Assembly: GCF_020740795.1 (NCBI RefSeq)
Contig: NC_067283.1
Coordinates: forward strand, 45,745,659-45,809,658
Reading direction: 5' to 3'
DNA from: Apus apus
Lineage: Eukaryota > Chordata > Aves > Apodiformes > Apodidae
DNA length: 64,000 nt
The notes beneath the pieces are model-generated. The model saw only the letters and a program-made list of their open reading frames with translations. It searched no databases and was not told where the DNA came from. Shown here piece after piece: positions 1-11,800 of this stretch. The first letter of the stretch is position 1, and every line of letters starts with the position of its first letter. Made by a program: the position numbers and the translations under genes.

Positions 1-3000
1 CAAGGGTCTCTGCTTCTGCACCACACCAACAGCTCCAGCAGCTCTGGAAGCCTCAATCTAAGGTGTTGATGCACAGTCTGGAGACAGGGAGAAGTTTATT
101 TTTTACTGCTAGCTTTACGGATAATGTTGATGCTGCTGTGCTTTAAATGCCACTGATTTGTCTCATGCAGCATTTCCAAAGCACCACAATTCATCTCAGC
201 TTGCTCTGCCAAAAGTTGTAGCCAAGGCCTATACATCTTCCCTATTGTAATCTCTCTGGCTAAAGCACCTGGAACTATCTCAAGTTCATTCATTTGAGCA
301 CATCACTGAACTTCCCACAGCTGTCTGCCATTTCTCTTCTTCCACTGCTCCAAATGCAAACTCCTTGTTCTCACTTTAAAAGCCCTTCACAATTCATTCC
401 TGCCTCATACCAGTCCTGGTATTTCTTATCCTTCCATTGACCCTCATCTCGTTGATTGTAGCCTCCATTTTTGCTTCTTGATTCTACACTTCCTTTTATG
501 ACTCGGGACAAAAACCTGCAGCGAAACCAGCAAATTCCCTGCTGTAGACTCCTTTACAATGTTTCTGTCGTGTATCACACAGCACTGCAGCACCAGCTAA
601 TACCAGCGAGGCAGAGAGGATGGTCAGGGCTGCAGGTTGGCTAGGGAGCTACACACAGAATCTGCATCACAATCTCCCCTGTGAACTCCAATTCTCACCC
701 ACTTCTTTTCTGGAAAGGTTTTTTAGGATGCAGACTGTCATCGAGGAGGTTTTGTGTTTGTGTGCCTTCTGTGCAGTATGGCAAAACAACTTCTAAATGA
801 CCTGTGAACTAGATTGTCTTCCTTTCCTGTGGAACAGGGTTGCCTCACAGTCCAAGAGTCTTGCAGCTTCCCAAGAAAGCAGGATTTTATAGCCGAATTT
901 TAAAGCCACAGAGAGACTGAGGCCACACTGGAAGCTTACAGGAGTGCCAAACTCACATCTGCTTAGTGCAGACTAATACCAGACTTCTGCACCTGTCTCC
1001 CTTTTCTACAGCAAGATAAATAACAGTAAAGGCAAGCTCCAGGGCCATGTTCAGAACAGGCTGGGAAACACTCAAAGTATTTGCAGAACTAAATGCTTTC
1101 CAGGGAGCTATTTTTCAATATATTGTTGTAGTAAATGTTTAGATTTTGCAAAGACAAACTCCTAAAACAGTCGTTAAGCAATGCTATTTTATGTACAAAT
1201 ATTTTGCAGAACAATTTAATATGTAATCACACAAAATGTTTTTGCATTCCTAGTATCTCCACAGCACTGCCGTTAAACAGCTGACTTCTCTATTCCTTCA
1301 AGAATGGTTGTGACATGTCTAGGTTTGCCCAGAACACTGGGGATCATTCAGAAAAGCTAAACACCTGGTTGCAAACCCACCCTACAACAGTCTTTATCAA
1401 CCTGGTAGAAGGTAGTCTTGAGTCCTGCAATGTCTATGCTGCAGTGGCAACAAATGGGTTATCTTGACTTTTAGCCTTACCTGAGGTAAAAATTACTCAG
1501 CTTGCTCATCCCTAAATTCTGCATGCACAGACCATTTAATTTGGATTATCTTTATCAATATAACAAACCCTAAATTTGCCAGGTTAAGCCAAGCTCCAAC
1601 ACTGGGCAGATTTACTGGTGAAATAAGTATGATGCAAAATAGGTCACAGTGATAGTCAGGCTCCTGACCAATAAAATGTAAAATAAACAAGCAAGGTAGT
1701 TAAAAGAAAAAATAAATACAGCACAGGGCTCAGTCTTGCCTAAGCTTTAGAAGTTTGGTTAGAAAGAAGTCTCACATGAGTGAGGGTCTTATTCAAACTG
1801 CAAATGGGAACCTGGGCAAGAACATGATTCCAGTCTTCCTAGAACACTGCTTCAGGTCAAAACCCATCTGAAAAACTTCAGTGTTTAAATGGAATACAAG
1901 AAAGTACTGCAGTTATCACTCTTTGTAGGCCAACTAGATCTAAGCAACCTATATAATAGATTTTGTTTCTGTTTTGCAATTACTTCAAACCAGTCTGGTC
2001 TTATTTTAAGATGACCTTCAGCTGTGGAGGTGCAAAGTTTGTATTATGGACCACTCCTCTCTTACACCCATTTCCACTGATCCTTCTTTTCCTGCAATTT
2101 CTTTTTGATCTTCGTCTAAAAGCCTCAACCTATATTAAGCACGCTACTAAAAAAGCTCTGAAAGTCTATTAATACATTCCGCTTAGCATTCTTTGCATAT
2201 ATTTTGCACTTATATTTAGATTTGAAGCAGTCTTTTCAGTCTGTGCTAGTACAACAAAGAGTCTATTGGAATTCTGGACATGAGCTCCTAAGTACTCGTC
2301 AAACTCCCGAAGCCTTCATCCTGCAGATCCTCTATCTTATTGATACAACCTGATGCTCTGAAAAAGGTTTTCTTGATATCAAGCCAGAGTATTTTCAGCT
2401 GGATTAGACTTTGTAGTAATTGTCATGGATAACTCTCCTTTAGTACTTCTTTTGGATTCCTGATTTCTGCCGGCCCACCCTCCATCAGCTGTGTGGTTTA
2501 CAAACCACAGGAGCCCCAGTAGACCCGATTTTGACCTGCAGTGGCTAAATACCCCTGGCCTGCCCCTCACTGCTCAGACCCTCTCACCTTTCCTGCTGCT
2601 TTGCCTCACTCCCTCAGCAATACAGGCAGAGCTTTTTGCAGGAGTCTGTGGTGATCTGGGTAAAGGGTTAAAGATTGAGGTGAAGGTAGGGGTGAAAATA
2701 ACGAAAAAGGGCATGTGTTTCAAAGGTATTATTTTAAAATAGCAGTCATCTGCTCCAGCTCTTTGATGTGGGTTATTTTATGGCTTCAGAGACGTCTGTG
2801 TTTGTATAGCTGAGAGGGTGGTGTGGAAGCAATATCTGGTGCTGATAGAAATGCATGTCAAATGATGAGCTTAGTGTCTTTGCTGAGATAGGTGTGTTGA
2901 CTTCTCTAGAGAGGTGCAGCCCTTGTTCTCAGCCTGCTTGCCAACTGGCTGTTCCCTTTGGGCTTCTCATACTCATGTAAAGACTGGTACAAAACCCTGG

Positions 3001-5984
3001 CTTGTTCCATGCAGTGCATGATCTCTGTTTTCTGCAGGTAAATCTTTTGGACATGATGCAGCAGTAGGAAGCCTCTTGGTTCAACCAGCTTCTACTATCT
3101 CTTTCAGAAGCTTCAGTGGCTTCTAAGTGTTTCATCAAAAATATTTTCTCACAAAGCCACAAAACTACCAAGCAAGAAGGAGGAGAGTGAAGGTTCTGAT
3201 CACTGTGCTCACAATGAAAGCAGCATGTCAGTGGGCAGGATGAAATACCCCTTAGCTCGTTCGTCAGCCAGGAAACCACTGACTACCAAGGACTCTTCAA
3301 AGAGCATGTTCCACAGCCATCACAAGATCAGCTCGTTTCCTTACTCTGAGACTCTTCCCCTCACATCAGCTGAGAAATCATTAGCCAAACAAGCCTGCTA
3401 AATGATATCACAGGAACATTTTTCCTCAGCTGGCAGCAAGTATCTCTCAGAGCAGGCCCCAGGATGATTTGATCCTACTCCTTTCACAGAACTGAAGCTG
3501 GATTTTTCTGAAAGGAGTCAAGTACCAACTTCTTGCTCCTGATCCTACATTCCTCTTCAGCTGTTGATGGTAAAATTCTCCTTATTTACCTGGCACTTTA
3601 CAGAGATCAGCAACACATCGCTGTACTTTCTTGTGCCTAACATCTTTTTTCCTGTAACTGACTTAGCTACTTTCCCAGCTTCTCTCCCACATGCGACTCC
3701 TTTCAGAAATGACAACCTCAAAAGCATGTCCTCTGTCAAGACAAGTTCCTCAGTGATTCCCTTCCCTCAGTGCAGATCAGCAGTTTGCCAAACTGAGGAA
3801 TGCTGCCTGAGGATCACAAGATTTGACTTGAATCCAATGATGGATTTCCTTCTGGAATCTGTACCTGCTATGGGTTAGCTTCCACTAGCTGCAATGGACT
3901 TCAGACTCTAAAACAGCAGCCTCATGAGATGCAATTTTAACGGCACTTGGGCAGAAATACTTATTCTTGATTTCATCTTACTTGAAGTATTTCACAAGTG
4001 ATACTTTTATTAAAGTGTTTTTGTTAAAATGTCATTAAAACAACACCCAAAGATTCTGACTGTCCTTCACCATTAGTCTTCATCCTCCCAACAACTCTGC
4101 AGTCTGTCTCGTGAAACTCCCACTGTTTAGTTACCTCACTATTCCCTTCTAAAAATTTATCATTATAGCCCACTTCACACCTCCTCTACCACACTGACAA
4201 ATGCTCCTGTGACCTATGGTGCATATTATAGTTCTAGTTATATCTACAGAATCAAGCCTGCAAAATCTACATTCTCATCTGCCTGTGACTTGTGGGTCAT
4301 CTTTGGCTGGCCCTTGATTTCTTTATGCTTAAGCCTCCCCAGACACAAAACTACCATTTTATTTGAGATTTATGGCTGAAAACCACTGAACACAGCGATA
4401 TATATTAATACCTACTTGTGAAGAGTTTTCAAGTGTGCTGCAATCTCTTTGAACAACTGAATCCATGCAGAGATTAATTATATCTGATAGGCCTATAAAT
4501 TAAATATCTGTAAAGGGCACTGCTAGACAGTGGCTATCAACCAATGATCTAACATACTTCCTACTTCTTCTATCCACTTGCTCAATTACTCCTCAATGAA
4601 GAGGAATAGATATGAGGCACCCATGAATCTCCAACCTGGAATAAATTGCCTTCTTTCAGTTCTTTGCCAGGGTAGTCTAAATGATGCTAACTGCATTTAA
4701 CCTTCCTGGAGCAGGTTATCTTTTCTTGTGGGAAAAGAAACTTAGCTCAACTCTCCCTCCCCAAACTTATTCACAAATACCCCTGACTGCATTCAGCTGG
4801 GTGCTGGGAGTTGAGACTAACAGAACTGAAGCTCTGACCGAGAACATTTGCCACCCACAGACTGCAACACCATTCAGGAGCTAAATCTTGTTTCTGAGGC
4901 TTAGTTCCATTTCCAGTTCTTTATGTCAAAATCCCAATGCAATGCAATGCAATTCGCGCACGAGTGGTCCAACAGTTTTGGCAACAGAAAAACTTACAGC
5001 TACACAAATGCATGGGACTGGGGGTACGACAAAGGACATTAGGAGATGCATGTAGAGACATTTTCAAAGAACAACTGAAAGTATCAGAGAATTTTTAAAT
5101 AAGAAACATTGAAATAGCACAGAAAATTGTATTAACTACTGTAACATCTGAGCAAAAACCCCAAACTGAAAGCAGACAGCTTGCTATGAACACTTCATCA
5201 GGCATGTTTCTCTAATAAGCCAAATCAAAAACCTAGCCAAACTCTAGACATCTGGTAGACAATACCCTTTAAGCTAATTCAGGACTGAACCCAAGTCCAC
5301 TTTGGTGCTCAGGTCTCTTTAACAGAACACAAGCAGCTCTGGCTTTTGTCATTATATATTTAGTCAAAGGTTTTGAAAGAAAACTGACTCCCTACCTTCA
5401 TTCACATCGAATCATAGCAAATCTTAAATTTATTCTCTACCCTCGTTCACTACCCTCACTCACCTGAAAGACTTGAGAGTGGTATTGCAGGAACTCATTC
5501 TCCAAGTGAGAACGTGTCCATGTGTCCCTTTAAAGTGGGACTATGTCTGACATGGGGCCAACACCAACCTCGAAGGAGCACCTTACAGAGTTCAGTTCCA
5601 TCCTTTACATACAAAACCAAGCATATATGGGACAATGTATTTGCGTCTCTCTTTTCCATCCATATTTGTCAAAAAAAGGGCTGCAAAGGCATAGAAGACA
5701 GTCCCAGTTCTGGATGCTTGCCGGGAAAATATAACTATCTATCCCACTCTCTGCCCTCGGTAAAAGCTAAGAAGCGTTCATGACTTGTTTCGTCCAGTTC
5801 TATCCCTCCCCGAGGCTCCAAAGCATCAAACTGCAACACAGCAAGCCTCAGCCTGTGTCAAGAGTAATACTATAGCCAGCACAGGGTCGTGAAACAAGCT
5901 GAAGTATCTAGCTTGATTGTAAAATATCATGCTTATAAAGCAGCCTTTCGAAAAACGCAGCCAAGTCTCACAGCTTGATAGCGT
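1..5984. other. Intergenic DNA left of TMEM158, no gene seen
   Basis: No reading frame here resembles a known protein and none is longer than about 120 codons, which is what chance gives. I saw no CR1 fragment with the usual terminal motif. Small items only: four CAATG-type pentamers in a row at 4935-4954, followed by a short CpG-containing stretch, and a TATA-like TTATAAAG at 5933-5940 just left of the CpG island. In human the next gene on this side is LARS2, at some distance, so lack of a gene is expected. Diverged repeats or enhancers could be hidden here; only an alignment would show them. Confidence 0.6.
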
Positions 5985-6630
5985 TGTGCTCCGAGGAATA
6001 AGCTTCCACGTTTAAACCTTGGCTGCAGGGACCGGCTGCGCCCGCCCGCGGGACGCCTTGAGCCTCAGCCCAGTCCAGGCTGCGGATTCCCGGCTGCGGG
6101 AGCAGCTCCCGGGGCTGAGCGCGGGCTCGCGGAGCACCGCTGGAAGGGGCCAACCATCGCACCCCACCTGGCAGCTCCAACTCCTTTTCTCCGCGCCTGC
6201 CTTGTCCCTCCTCCCTTCTTGTAAAGTGGAAATGAAAGTGTGTGCCGTCGGTTTCTCGATACGCTTGCCCCACCAGCGTCCCATAACCCTATCCCGAGGC
6301 ATCGGCGGGAGCGCACTGCCCGCAGCCAGACGCTTTCCCTCGCCCCTCTCCCCTGACGAGGGAGAAAGGCGACTGCCATGGCAGCCCCCGCCGCCCCCCG
6401 GGCCGGGAGAGGAGGGAAGGGCGGGACCCCGCGGGCCCGGGGCGCTGCCCGCCGCTCCAGGAAACCTCTCGCCCCTGACGAGGCGGCGGAGCTGGGGATG
6501 GGATGGGGGTCTCAGCTCTCCCTCACGGAGATGGGGCGGAGGGAGCTGGCGTCGGGGCGGCACGGGACAGCGGTCCCAACCTGAGGGGAGAGGGGCGGCT
6601 TCCCCCGCGGGTGCCCCCGGGGAGAGCGGC

Positions 6631-6702
6631 GGTGCCGGTCCCGGGAGGGGTGCCGGTCCCGGGAGGGGTGCCGGCCCCGGGAGGGGTGCCGGCCCCGCGG
6701 CG
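6631..6702. repeat. 18-bp tandem repeat, four copies, upstream of TMEM158
   Basis: Four adjacent 18-bp units start at 6631, 6649, 6667 and 6685, each beginning GGTGCCGG. Units 1 and 2 are identical, unit 3 differs at one base, and unit 4 diverges at its end. Being a multiple of three it does not interrupt any frame, so it helps create the long spurious frames around it. It lies 330-400 bp left of the TMEM158 start codon, in the promoter or 5' UTR. It is probably a simple GC-rich minisatellite. Confidence 0.85.
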
Positions 6703-7032
6703 GGGAGAGCGCCCGGCCCGCAGCTCCGGGCGCGGCTGCAGGGCTGCCCGGGTGCGCGGCTCCTCCCGCCGGGGCGCTGCCGGGCCGGGCCGGGGGCGGA
6801 GGAGGCGGGGAAGGGGGGAGCCGCTGCCGTCACCGAAACTCCCGGCTTTCTCGCCTCGCCGCCGCGGCAGCCCCAGCCCCGCTCCCACCCCCTCGCCTGC
6901 CCCCACCCTCCTTGCCTTTCTCTCACTCTCTCGACGGGAGCAGTGTGCCTCCCTTCCCAGATGGCAGCCGGCAGCGCCATGCAGCCTCCCGTTCCTCCTC
7001 CTCTCCTTCCTCTCCGGCTCTAAGTCAATGCC

Positions 7033-7965
7033 ATGCTGCCGCTGCTCCTCCCGGCACTGCTGGCCGCCTGCCTGCCGCCCTGCCAGGGCTGGAGCCCCAC
7101 GGCGGCTGCCAGCGGGCAAGAGGAGCCGGAGCAGGAGCTCTTCTTGCCTCCCGTCAACTCCTCTTCCCGCTCCCTGGCCAGCCTGGAGATGGACCTCGAC
7201 GGGGCAGCAAGCAAGGAGGAAGGCAGCACCACCAGCCCGGGCACGCCGGCTGCCGCTAGCCAAGAGCCTTTCCCTTCGGCTCCCACCTCCTCCGGCCAGC
7301 AGCAACAGCAGCGCCCGCAGCCCCAGGGGCAGCCGCAGCCCGCCGAGGACCCGCACTGCAATATCAGCGTGCAGCGGCAGATGCTGAGCTCGCTGCTGGT
7401 GCGCTGGAGCCGCCCGCTGGGCATCCAGTGCGACCTCCTGCTCTTCTCCACCAACAACCACGGGCGGGCCTTCTTCTCCGCCGCCTTCCACCGGGTGGGG
7501 CCGCCGCTGCTCATCGAGCACCTGGGGCTGGCGGCCGGCGGCGCCCAGCAGGACCTGCGCCTCTGCGTGGGCTGCAGCTGGGTGCGGGGCCGGCGGGTCG
7601 GCCGCCTGCGGGGCGCCGCGCCCCAGACCGCTGCCTCCTCCTCCGCCTCCTCCTCCTCCTCCTCGCTCTCCTACCCGCCGGCGGCGGAGCCCGGCCAGTA
7701 CTGGCTGCAAGGGGAGCCCCTGAATTTCTGCTGCCTGGATTTCAGCCTGGAGGAGCTGAAGGGGGAGCCGGGCTGGCGGATGAACCGCAAGCCCATCGAG
7801 TCTACCTTGGTGGCTTGTTTCATGACTCTGGTCATCATCGTGTGGAGCGTGGCCGCCCTCATCTGGCCGGTGCCCATCATCGCCGGCTTCCTGCCCAACG
7901 GCATGGAGCAGCGCCGCGGCACCGCCGCCAGCACCGCCGGCACCGCCGGCACCGCCGCCAAGTAG
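7033..7965 (+). CDS. TMEM158: Transmembrane protein 158 (RIS1), complete single-exon gene
   Basis: The 310-residue protein has a cleavable-looking hydrophobic N-terminus (residues 1-19), a low-complexity segment (about 20-105, with poly-Gln at 89-93), then a strongly conserved core starting CNISVQRQMLSSLLVRW (from residue 109) and containing GPPLLIEHLGLAAGG. A serine run occupies 202-211. A hydrophobic span at about 258-287 leads into PVPIIAGFLPNGMEQRR, followed by a short Ala/Thr/Gly tail. These blocks match vertebrate TMEM158 (human about 300 residues); the linkers differ. Possible N-glycosylation sites are N42 and N110. The start is firm: an in-frame TAA lies four codons upstream (7021-7023), the ATG has G at -3, and a signal peptide follows. 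Family knowledge: a Ras-induced senescence gene, also reported as a binding protein for a brain-injury-derived neurotrophic peptide; biochemical role unclear. Absence of introns agrees with the human gene. Confidence 0.96.
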   Translation: MLPLLLPALLAACLPPCQGWSPTAAASGQEEPEQELFLPPVNSSSRSLASLEMDLDGAASKEEGSTTSPGTPAAASQEPFPSAPTSSGQQQQQRPQPQGQPQPAEDPHCNISVQRQMLSSLLVRWSRPLGIQCDLLLFSTNNHGRAFFSAAFHRVGPPLLIEHLGLAAGGAQQDLRLCVGCSWVRGRRVGRLRGAAPQTAASSSASSSSSSLSYPPAAEPGQYWLQGEPLNFCCLDFSLEELKGEPGWRMNRKPIESTLVACFMTLVIIVWSVAALIWPVPIIAGFLPNGMEQRRGTAASTAGTAGTAAK

Positions 7966-8140
7966 CCGCTCCCGCTGGCTTCCCCCCCTCGTCTCTCTGC
8001 GTCCTGTGGTGTGAAGGGACGCGGGGCGGACTCTGCCGTGTTTTTTCCCTTGTTTAAAACGTGTCCGCGGGGACGCGGCGGGACGCCCCTGGCCCTGGTG
8101 GCCGCAGGGCGCCGGGGGCCGCCCCGGGGGCTGTCCCGTC

Positions 8141-8380
8141 CTGAGGGGAGCGGGTCTGCTCTGAGGGGGGCAAACCCGCCCGGAGAGGAGCAGACCTGCT
8201 CTGAGAGGGGCAAACCAGCCCTGAGGGGGGCAAACCCGCCCGGAGGGGAGCAGACCTGCTCTGAGAGGGGCAAACCAGCCCTGAGGGGGGCAAACCCGCC
8301 CGGAGGGGAGCAGACCTGCTCTGAGAGGGGCAAACCAGCCCTGAGGGGGGCAAACCCGCCCGGAGGGGAGCAGCCCTGCC
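8141..8380. repeat. Higher-order minisatellite: 20-bp monomers in 60-bp units
   Basis: The 240 bp divide into twelve 20-bp monomers. Three monomer types (beginning CTGAGGGGGG, CGGAGGGGAG and CTGAGAGGGG) are arranged in a 60-bp unit. The units at 8221-8280 and 8281-8340 are identical; the one at 8161-8220 differs by one base; a partial unit starts at 8341, and a diverged monomer sits at 8141-8160. Near identity implies recent expansion. Because 60 is divisible by 3, long open frames run through on both strands; they are artefacts. The array lies between the TMEM158 stop codon and its poly(A) signal, so it should be transcribed as 3' UTR. Confidence 0.93.
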
Positions 8381-8463
8381 GCTTCACCCGCTGCCGGGAG
8401 ACAACCAAACCCTGTGTGCTCGTTTTATATCTTCTAATACCCGTTTTGAACCAACCTTTTAGT

Positions 8464-8503
8464 AAAAAAAAAAAAAAAAAAAAAGAAAAAAAAGGAAAAA
8501 AAA
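8464..8503. repeat. A-rich low-complexity tract
   Basis: A 40-bp run of A, broken by a few G, lies in the probable TMEM158 3' UTR about 35 bp before the AATAAA. A genomic A-tract of this kind can cause internal oligo-dT priming and false 3' ends in RNA data. Confidence 0.9.
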
Positions 8504-8537
8504 TACTAAGTTGCTCCCGCAGCAAATCGACGCAGGA

Positions 8538-8543
8538 AATAAA
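8538..8543 (+). terminator. TMEM158: Candidate poly(A) signal of TMEM158
   Basis: A canonical AATAAA hexamer lies 573 bp past the TMEM158 stop codon. T-rich sequence follows within about 70 bp, as expected for a downstream element. A second, weaker hexamer (AATACA, 8787-8792) could serve a longer isoform. Confidence 0.5.
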
Positions 8544-8810
8544 AGACCCTCCCATTCAAGTGCATTTGTTGTAGTTGGATTAGCTTTTTTGTATATGAAT
8601 GCAGTTGGAGTTGTTTTTTTTTTTTTCTTTATTTACAGAAAGGGAAGTTCTTTTTGGCAAGATCAAGAAATGAAGCGGTATATATATTGTTATTGCTGAA
8701 GCTGAACTTTAACGAACCTTTTACACTGTATTTCCCAGTTGAGATAGTGTGTATTTATTATTGTAGCTCTGTGTTATTTGGCTTTTAATACAGAGGTTTT
8801 CTTTTTGTAG

Positions 8811-11800
8811 CCACTGTAGCCTTTTGTTGGTCTCTTTTTTTGCCAGGGCGGAACAGAGGGTTTGGCCAACTTCCCCATCTGCAAACGGGCTGTGAAGCTC
8901 CTTTCCCTGGTAAATGTTATTACTAGGGTTGGTGGTGGAAAAATGGGAATCTCAGAGCCTTTATGAATGGTGTTGGTCCTGTCCTTACAGTAGCTCTAGG
9001 TCTACGTGCCTACATCAGGGTGGGGTGGGATGAGCAATGCGTCTGCCAGAGATGTTCCGAGAGGATTTACTTAGCACTGCTCTACAGACTATGGCTTTCT
9101 CCTTGGTTTGACGTTGGGTGGTTTAGGTCCTGGGAAGATGAGGCTCACTTCCTGAGATGTATTAAAAGCAGCCCAGGGCAAGTATCGGACTTGCACAAAG
9201 TGCTTTCCTCAAAACCAGCTCAGATGCAGCATATTTGTTGAAGGTATGGTAATGTTGTACCCCTTTTTCATCTACCAGTCCTCAGGGTTGCTCCCAGAAA
9301 GCTCGTGGGGTGGAGTGAGAAGGCAGGAGCTGCTGGTCCAGAACTAGATCATGGCTGCCACTCTGCAAGTGTGGAAGGAAGAAAGACTTGCAAGATTTCT
9401 TCTGATGAAAGCAGACAGTTGCATAGCCTGAAATACCATTTGTTGTATAGTTCCAACTGTTCGGCTTTATAAGAAGTTGTTTCATTTGCCTTAGACATGA
9501 TTAGTCCAGCTGAAGTTTCTAAAACCAAAATGGGAACTAAGTGAGAAAGATTTGCAATAGGAATTGTTGTTCCTTTATCAACATCAATTTTGGCTTTTAA
9601 ATTTTGTATTTAATTTGTTAGGGACACACAAACTCACTTGGGGCTAATTTGGTGTATTTGTAATGTTGTTTTCTTCCCTGTGTTTGGTGGAAATGACTGG
9701 ATGAAAAGTCTTGAAGAATTCAATTCTTAGGATTCCTATTTTTAATTGAGAACAAAATAAAAGAAATGCATGCTTTATATGTATGCTATCTGGGGAAAAA
9801 AAATTGCAGAGAGAAAAAGATTGACAAACAACCAAAATAAATCCATATTTTAAAATGTTCCATGTTACTGGCCTACCTCTACACCCCCTGTTTCTCCTGC
9901 TGATTTTAATACGCACCTCCCTTGAGTAACCATTGCAGTAGTGTCATTTTCAGAAAGCAGAGGATCCAGTCACTGGATCACTCACCAGTCACAGTTCGTT
10001 TAGCCTGTTGATCCAAAGGGCACCTTCCCTGTATGCTTATTTTACAGATCCCTGCTTTTCTTTCCTCATTATGAAAAGCATCATGTCATTTCCACCTTGT
10101 GCTAGTTATTCTTCACAGAAAAGCAACATGCTAGAGAGCAGTTACCTGTCTACAGTGCCTTGTGTGACAGAGGAGCATCTTCATACTGGAAAGGCAAGGC
10201 TAGCAAGAGAACACAGAGACAATGTTAACACCCTCCTGAAAGAGAAATGCTCTACATAAGGAATAACCCTTAGAAGAGTTGCCATGCCAGAAAATAGTTT
10301 CTTCTTTTGAATGAGATACATTTAGGCAGAGGGTTAAGAACTTTTGCTGGGAGTTTTGCTGACTTTATAGTGTACAGTGCATAGTACTTACTCCCTGTGA
10401 TCCAGGGAGCCTGTGCTTAAACTCAAGGTTGGAATCTCTTTTTTTTCTTATCTTGGTTTCTCCAGTGACGTGCCATTGTTTCTTTTCTTGAATTGCATCA
10501 ACAGGAGCAAGGTAATGAAATCACTGTCTGAAAAAGGCAGCTTCAGTTATTAAATGTTTTGGGTTTTTTTTATTTGGAGTTCTTAAAGACACCAAGAACA
10601 GTAAAGCTAGTGCAGAAGGGTTTTGGGGTATGTCTTCTAAATTCCATTAATAGCCGCTTGAATACAAACCTTGTGAGCAGGCAATGTCAGAATATTTTGC
10701 ACCTTCACTTAAAAAGTGATAGAAGAGAGGAAATTGCTTGTAGTTCTTCTATAAATACACTTGTAAGTGGAGCTGCTCTTAAAAACCTGCTAAACTGTGA
10801 AATATTTAAAACACAGGGCTGGCATTAAAAACACCCCAAACAAACCCCACAAGGCAAAGCTTGTCCAGAATACAAAAAAACCTGCAGCCTTTTCAGGGAG
10901 TACTGATCTCAGCTACAAAGTGCAAAGAGCACTGCTGAGTTACGGAAGGTGCTGCCTTAGAGCGCAGGAACTGCTGGGGTAAGGGTGTTCCCTTTGTAGG
11001 GGGAGGACAGTCTGTGTTCCTGTGCCTGAGCGAGCACTTCAAAGAGTGCTCCAAGCACAGCGGAGGGCACAGAACTGACCTGATACATATGGGGTTTAGC
11101 CCAGACCTAACTCCCTCAATCCTCAGGTTTCGGTGAGCTGGCAGCAGGGTTTCTCCTGCAAAGAGCAGAGTGGAAATGCATTATGCCGACCATGAACCTT
11201 CTTCAGTGACTAACACATCTAACACCAGTAACCCTGCTTTCATAGCTGAGGCTGCTACTCTTGGGTAAAGGGTGGTTTTGAGTCACAAAATGAACACACA
11301 GCTTTCACCCGCATCCGTGGGAATTTCAGCTGAATTAAACCCAGAAAATAAAAGCCCAGAGCAATGTGAAACAATGCATCTCCACACCAGCTAGTTTTAG
11401 ATGTCAGCCTGAGACTCCAAAGTGTCTATTTTCTTTTTCACTGGCAGTGGAGTTTTATTGCCTCTTTACCAAAGATGGTTCTAAGCCATTTTTATTAATT
11501 TGAATATATTTTTAGGGCCAGTTGGTAGCAGGGTCAGTGCAAGCATGGGATTAGTCACCGTATATAACCTTCATATACTCAGGGAGAGGATATGTGGGCA
11601 TATATATGTACATCTATCTGTATGTATGTATACACACATCTATACGTGAGGACTTACTTTGTACAACAGAAAGTCAAAACAAAAGGAAGAAGAAGGATGG
11701 TGAGAAACAAACAATACCAAACAAGTAATACTGGTTTTTCTTCACTACCTATTGTTGGATCGTGTTCCCTGGTAAGTTATCCTGACTTCGTTTATGTACA

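Larger units (their letters stand above)
5985..8400. promoter_or_regulatory. TMEM158: CpG island spanning the TMEM158 promoter and coding region
   Basis: Base composition changes abruptly near 5985-6030 from AT-rich to strongly GC-rich with frequent CpG, and returns near 8400. Several GC-box (Sp1-type) cores are visible, for example GGGGCGG around 6534 and a cluster around 6790-6812. No TATA box lies close to the gene, which fits a CpG-island promoter. The transcription start cannot be fixed from sequence; it should lie somewhere in the 6000-7000 part. The island covers the whole single-exon gene, which explains the long, spurious open frames seen in other phases and on the opposite strand. 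Confidence 0.85.
7966..8810 (+). other. TMEM158: Probable 3' UTR of TMEM158
   Basis: The stretch follows the TAG stop and carries a minisatellite (8141-8380), an A-rich tract (8464-8503), a canonical poly(A) signal and AT-rich sequence with ATTTA-like elements near 8753-8760. The exact end is uncertain: a canonical AATAAA is at 8538-8543 and a weaker AATACA at 8787-8792. No other gene signal competes for the interval. The 3' UTR extent is inferred from these signals, not observed. Confidence 0.55.

Noticed and set aside
6019..7023. A 334-codon open frame directly upstream of and in the same frame as TMEM158
   Set aside because: It ends at the TAA four codons before the real start and lies wholly in the CpG island. 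GC-rich DNA lacks stop codons, and the translation is a Pro/Gly/Arg-rich mixture including the 18-bp repeat, with no family resemblance.
6523..7710. A 395-codon antisense open frame across TMEM158
   Set aside because: It is a mirror of the GC-rich sense gene and island. Its sequence is low in complexity and resembles nothing known, while the sense frame matches TMEM158 closely.
7671..8574. Long frames on both strands through the minisatellite
   Set aside because: The 60-bp unit is divisible by three, so any stop-free frame repeats indefinitely. The periodic 20-residue translations are products of the repeat.
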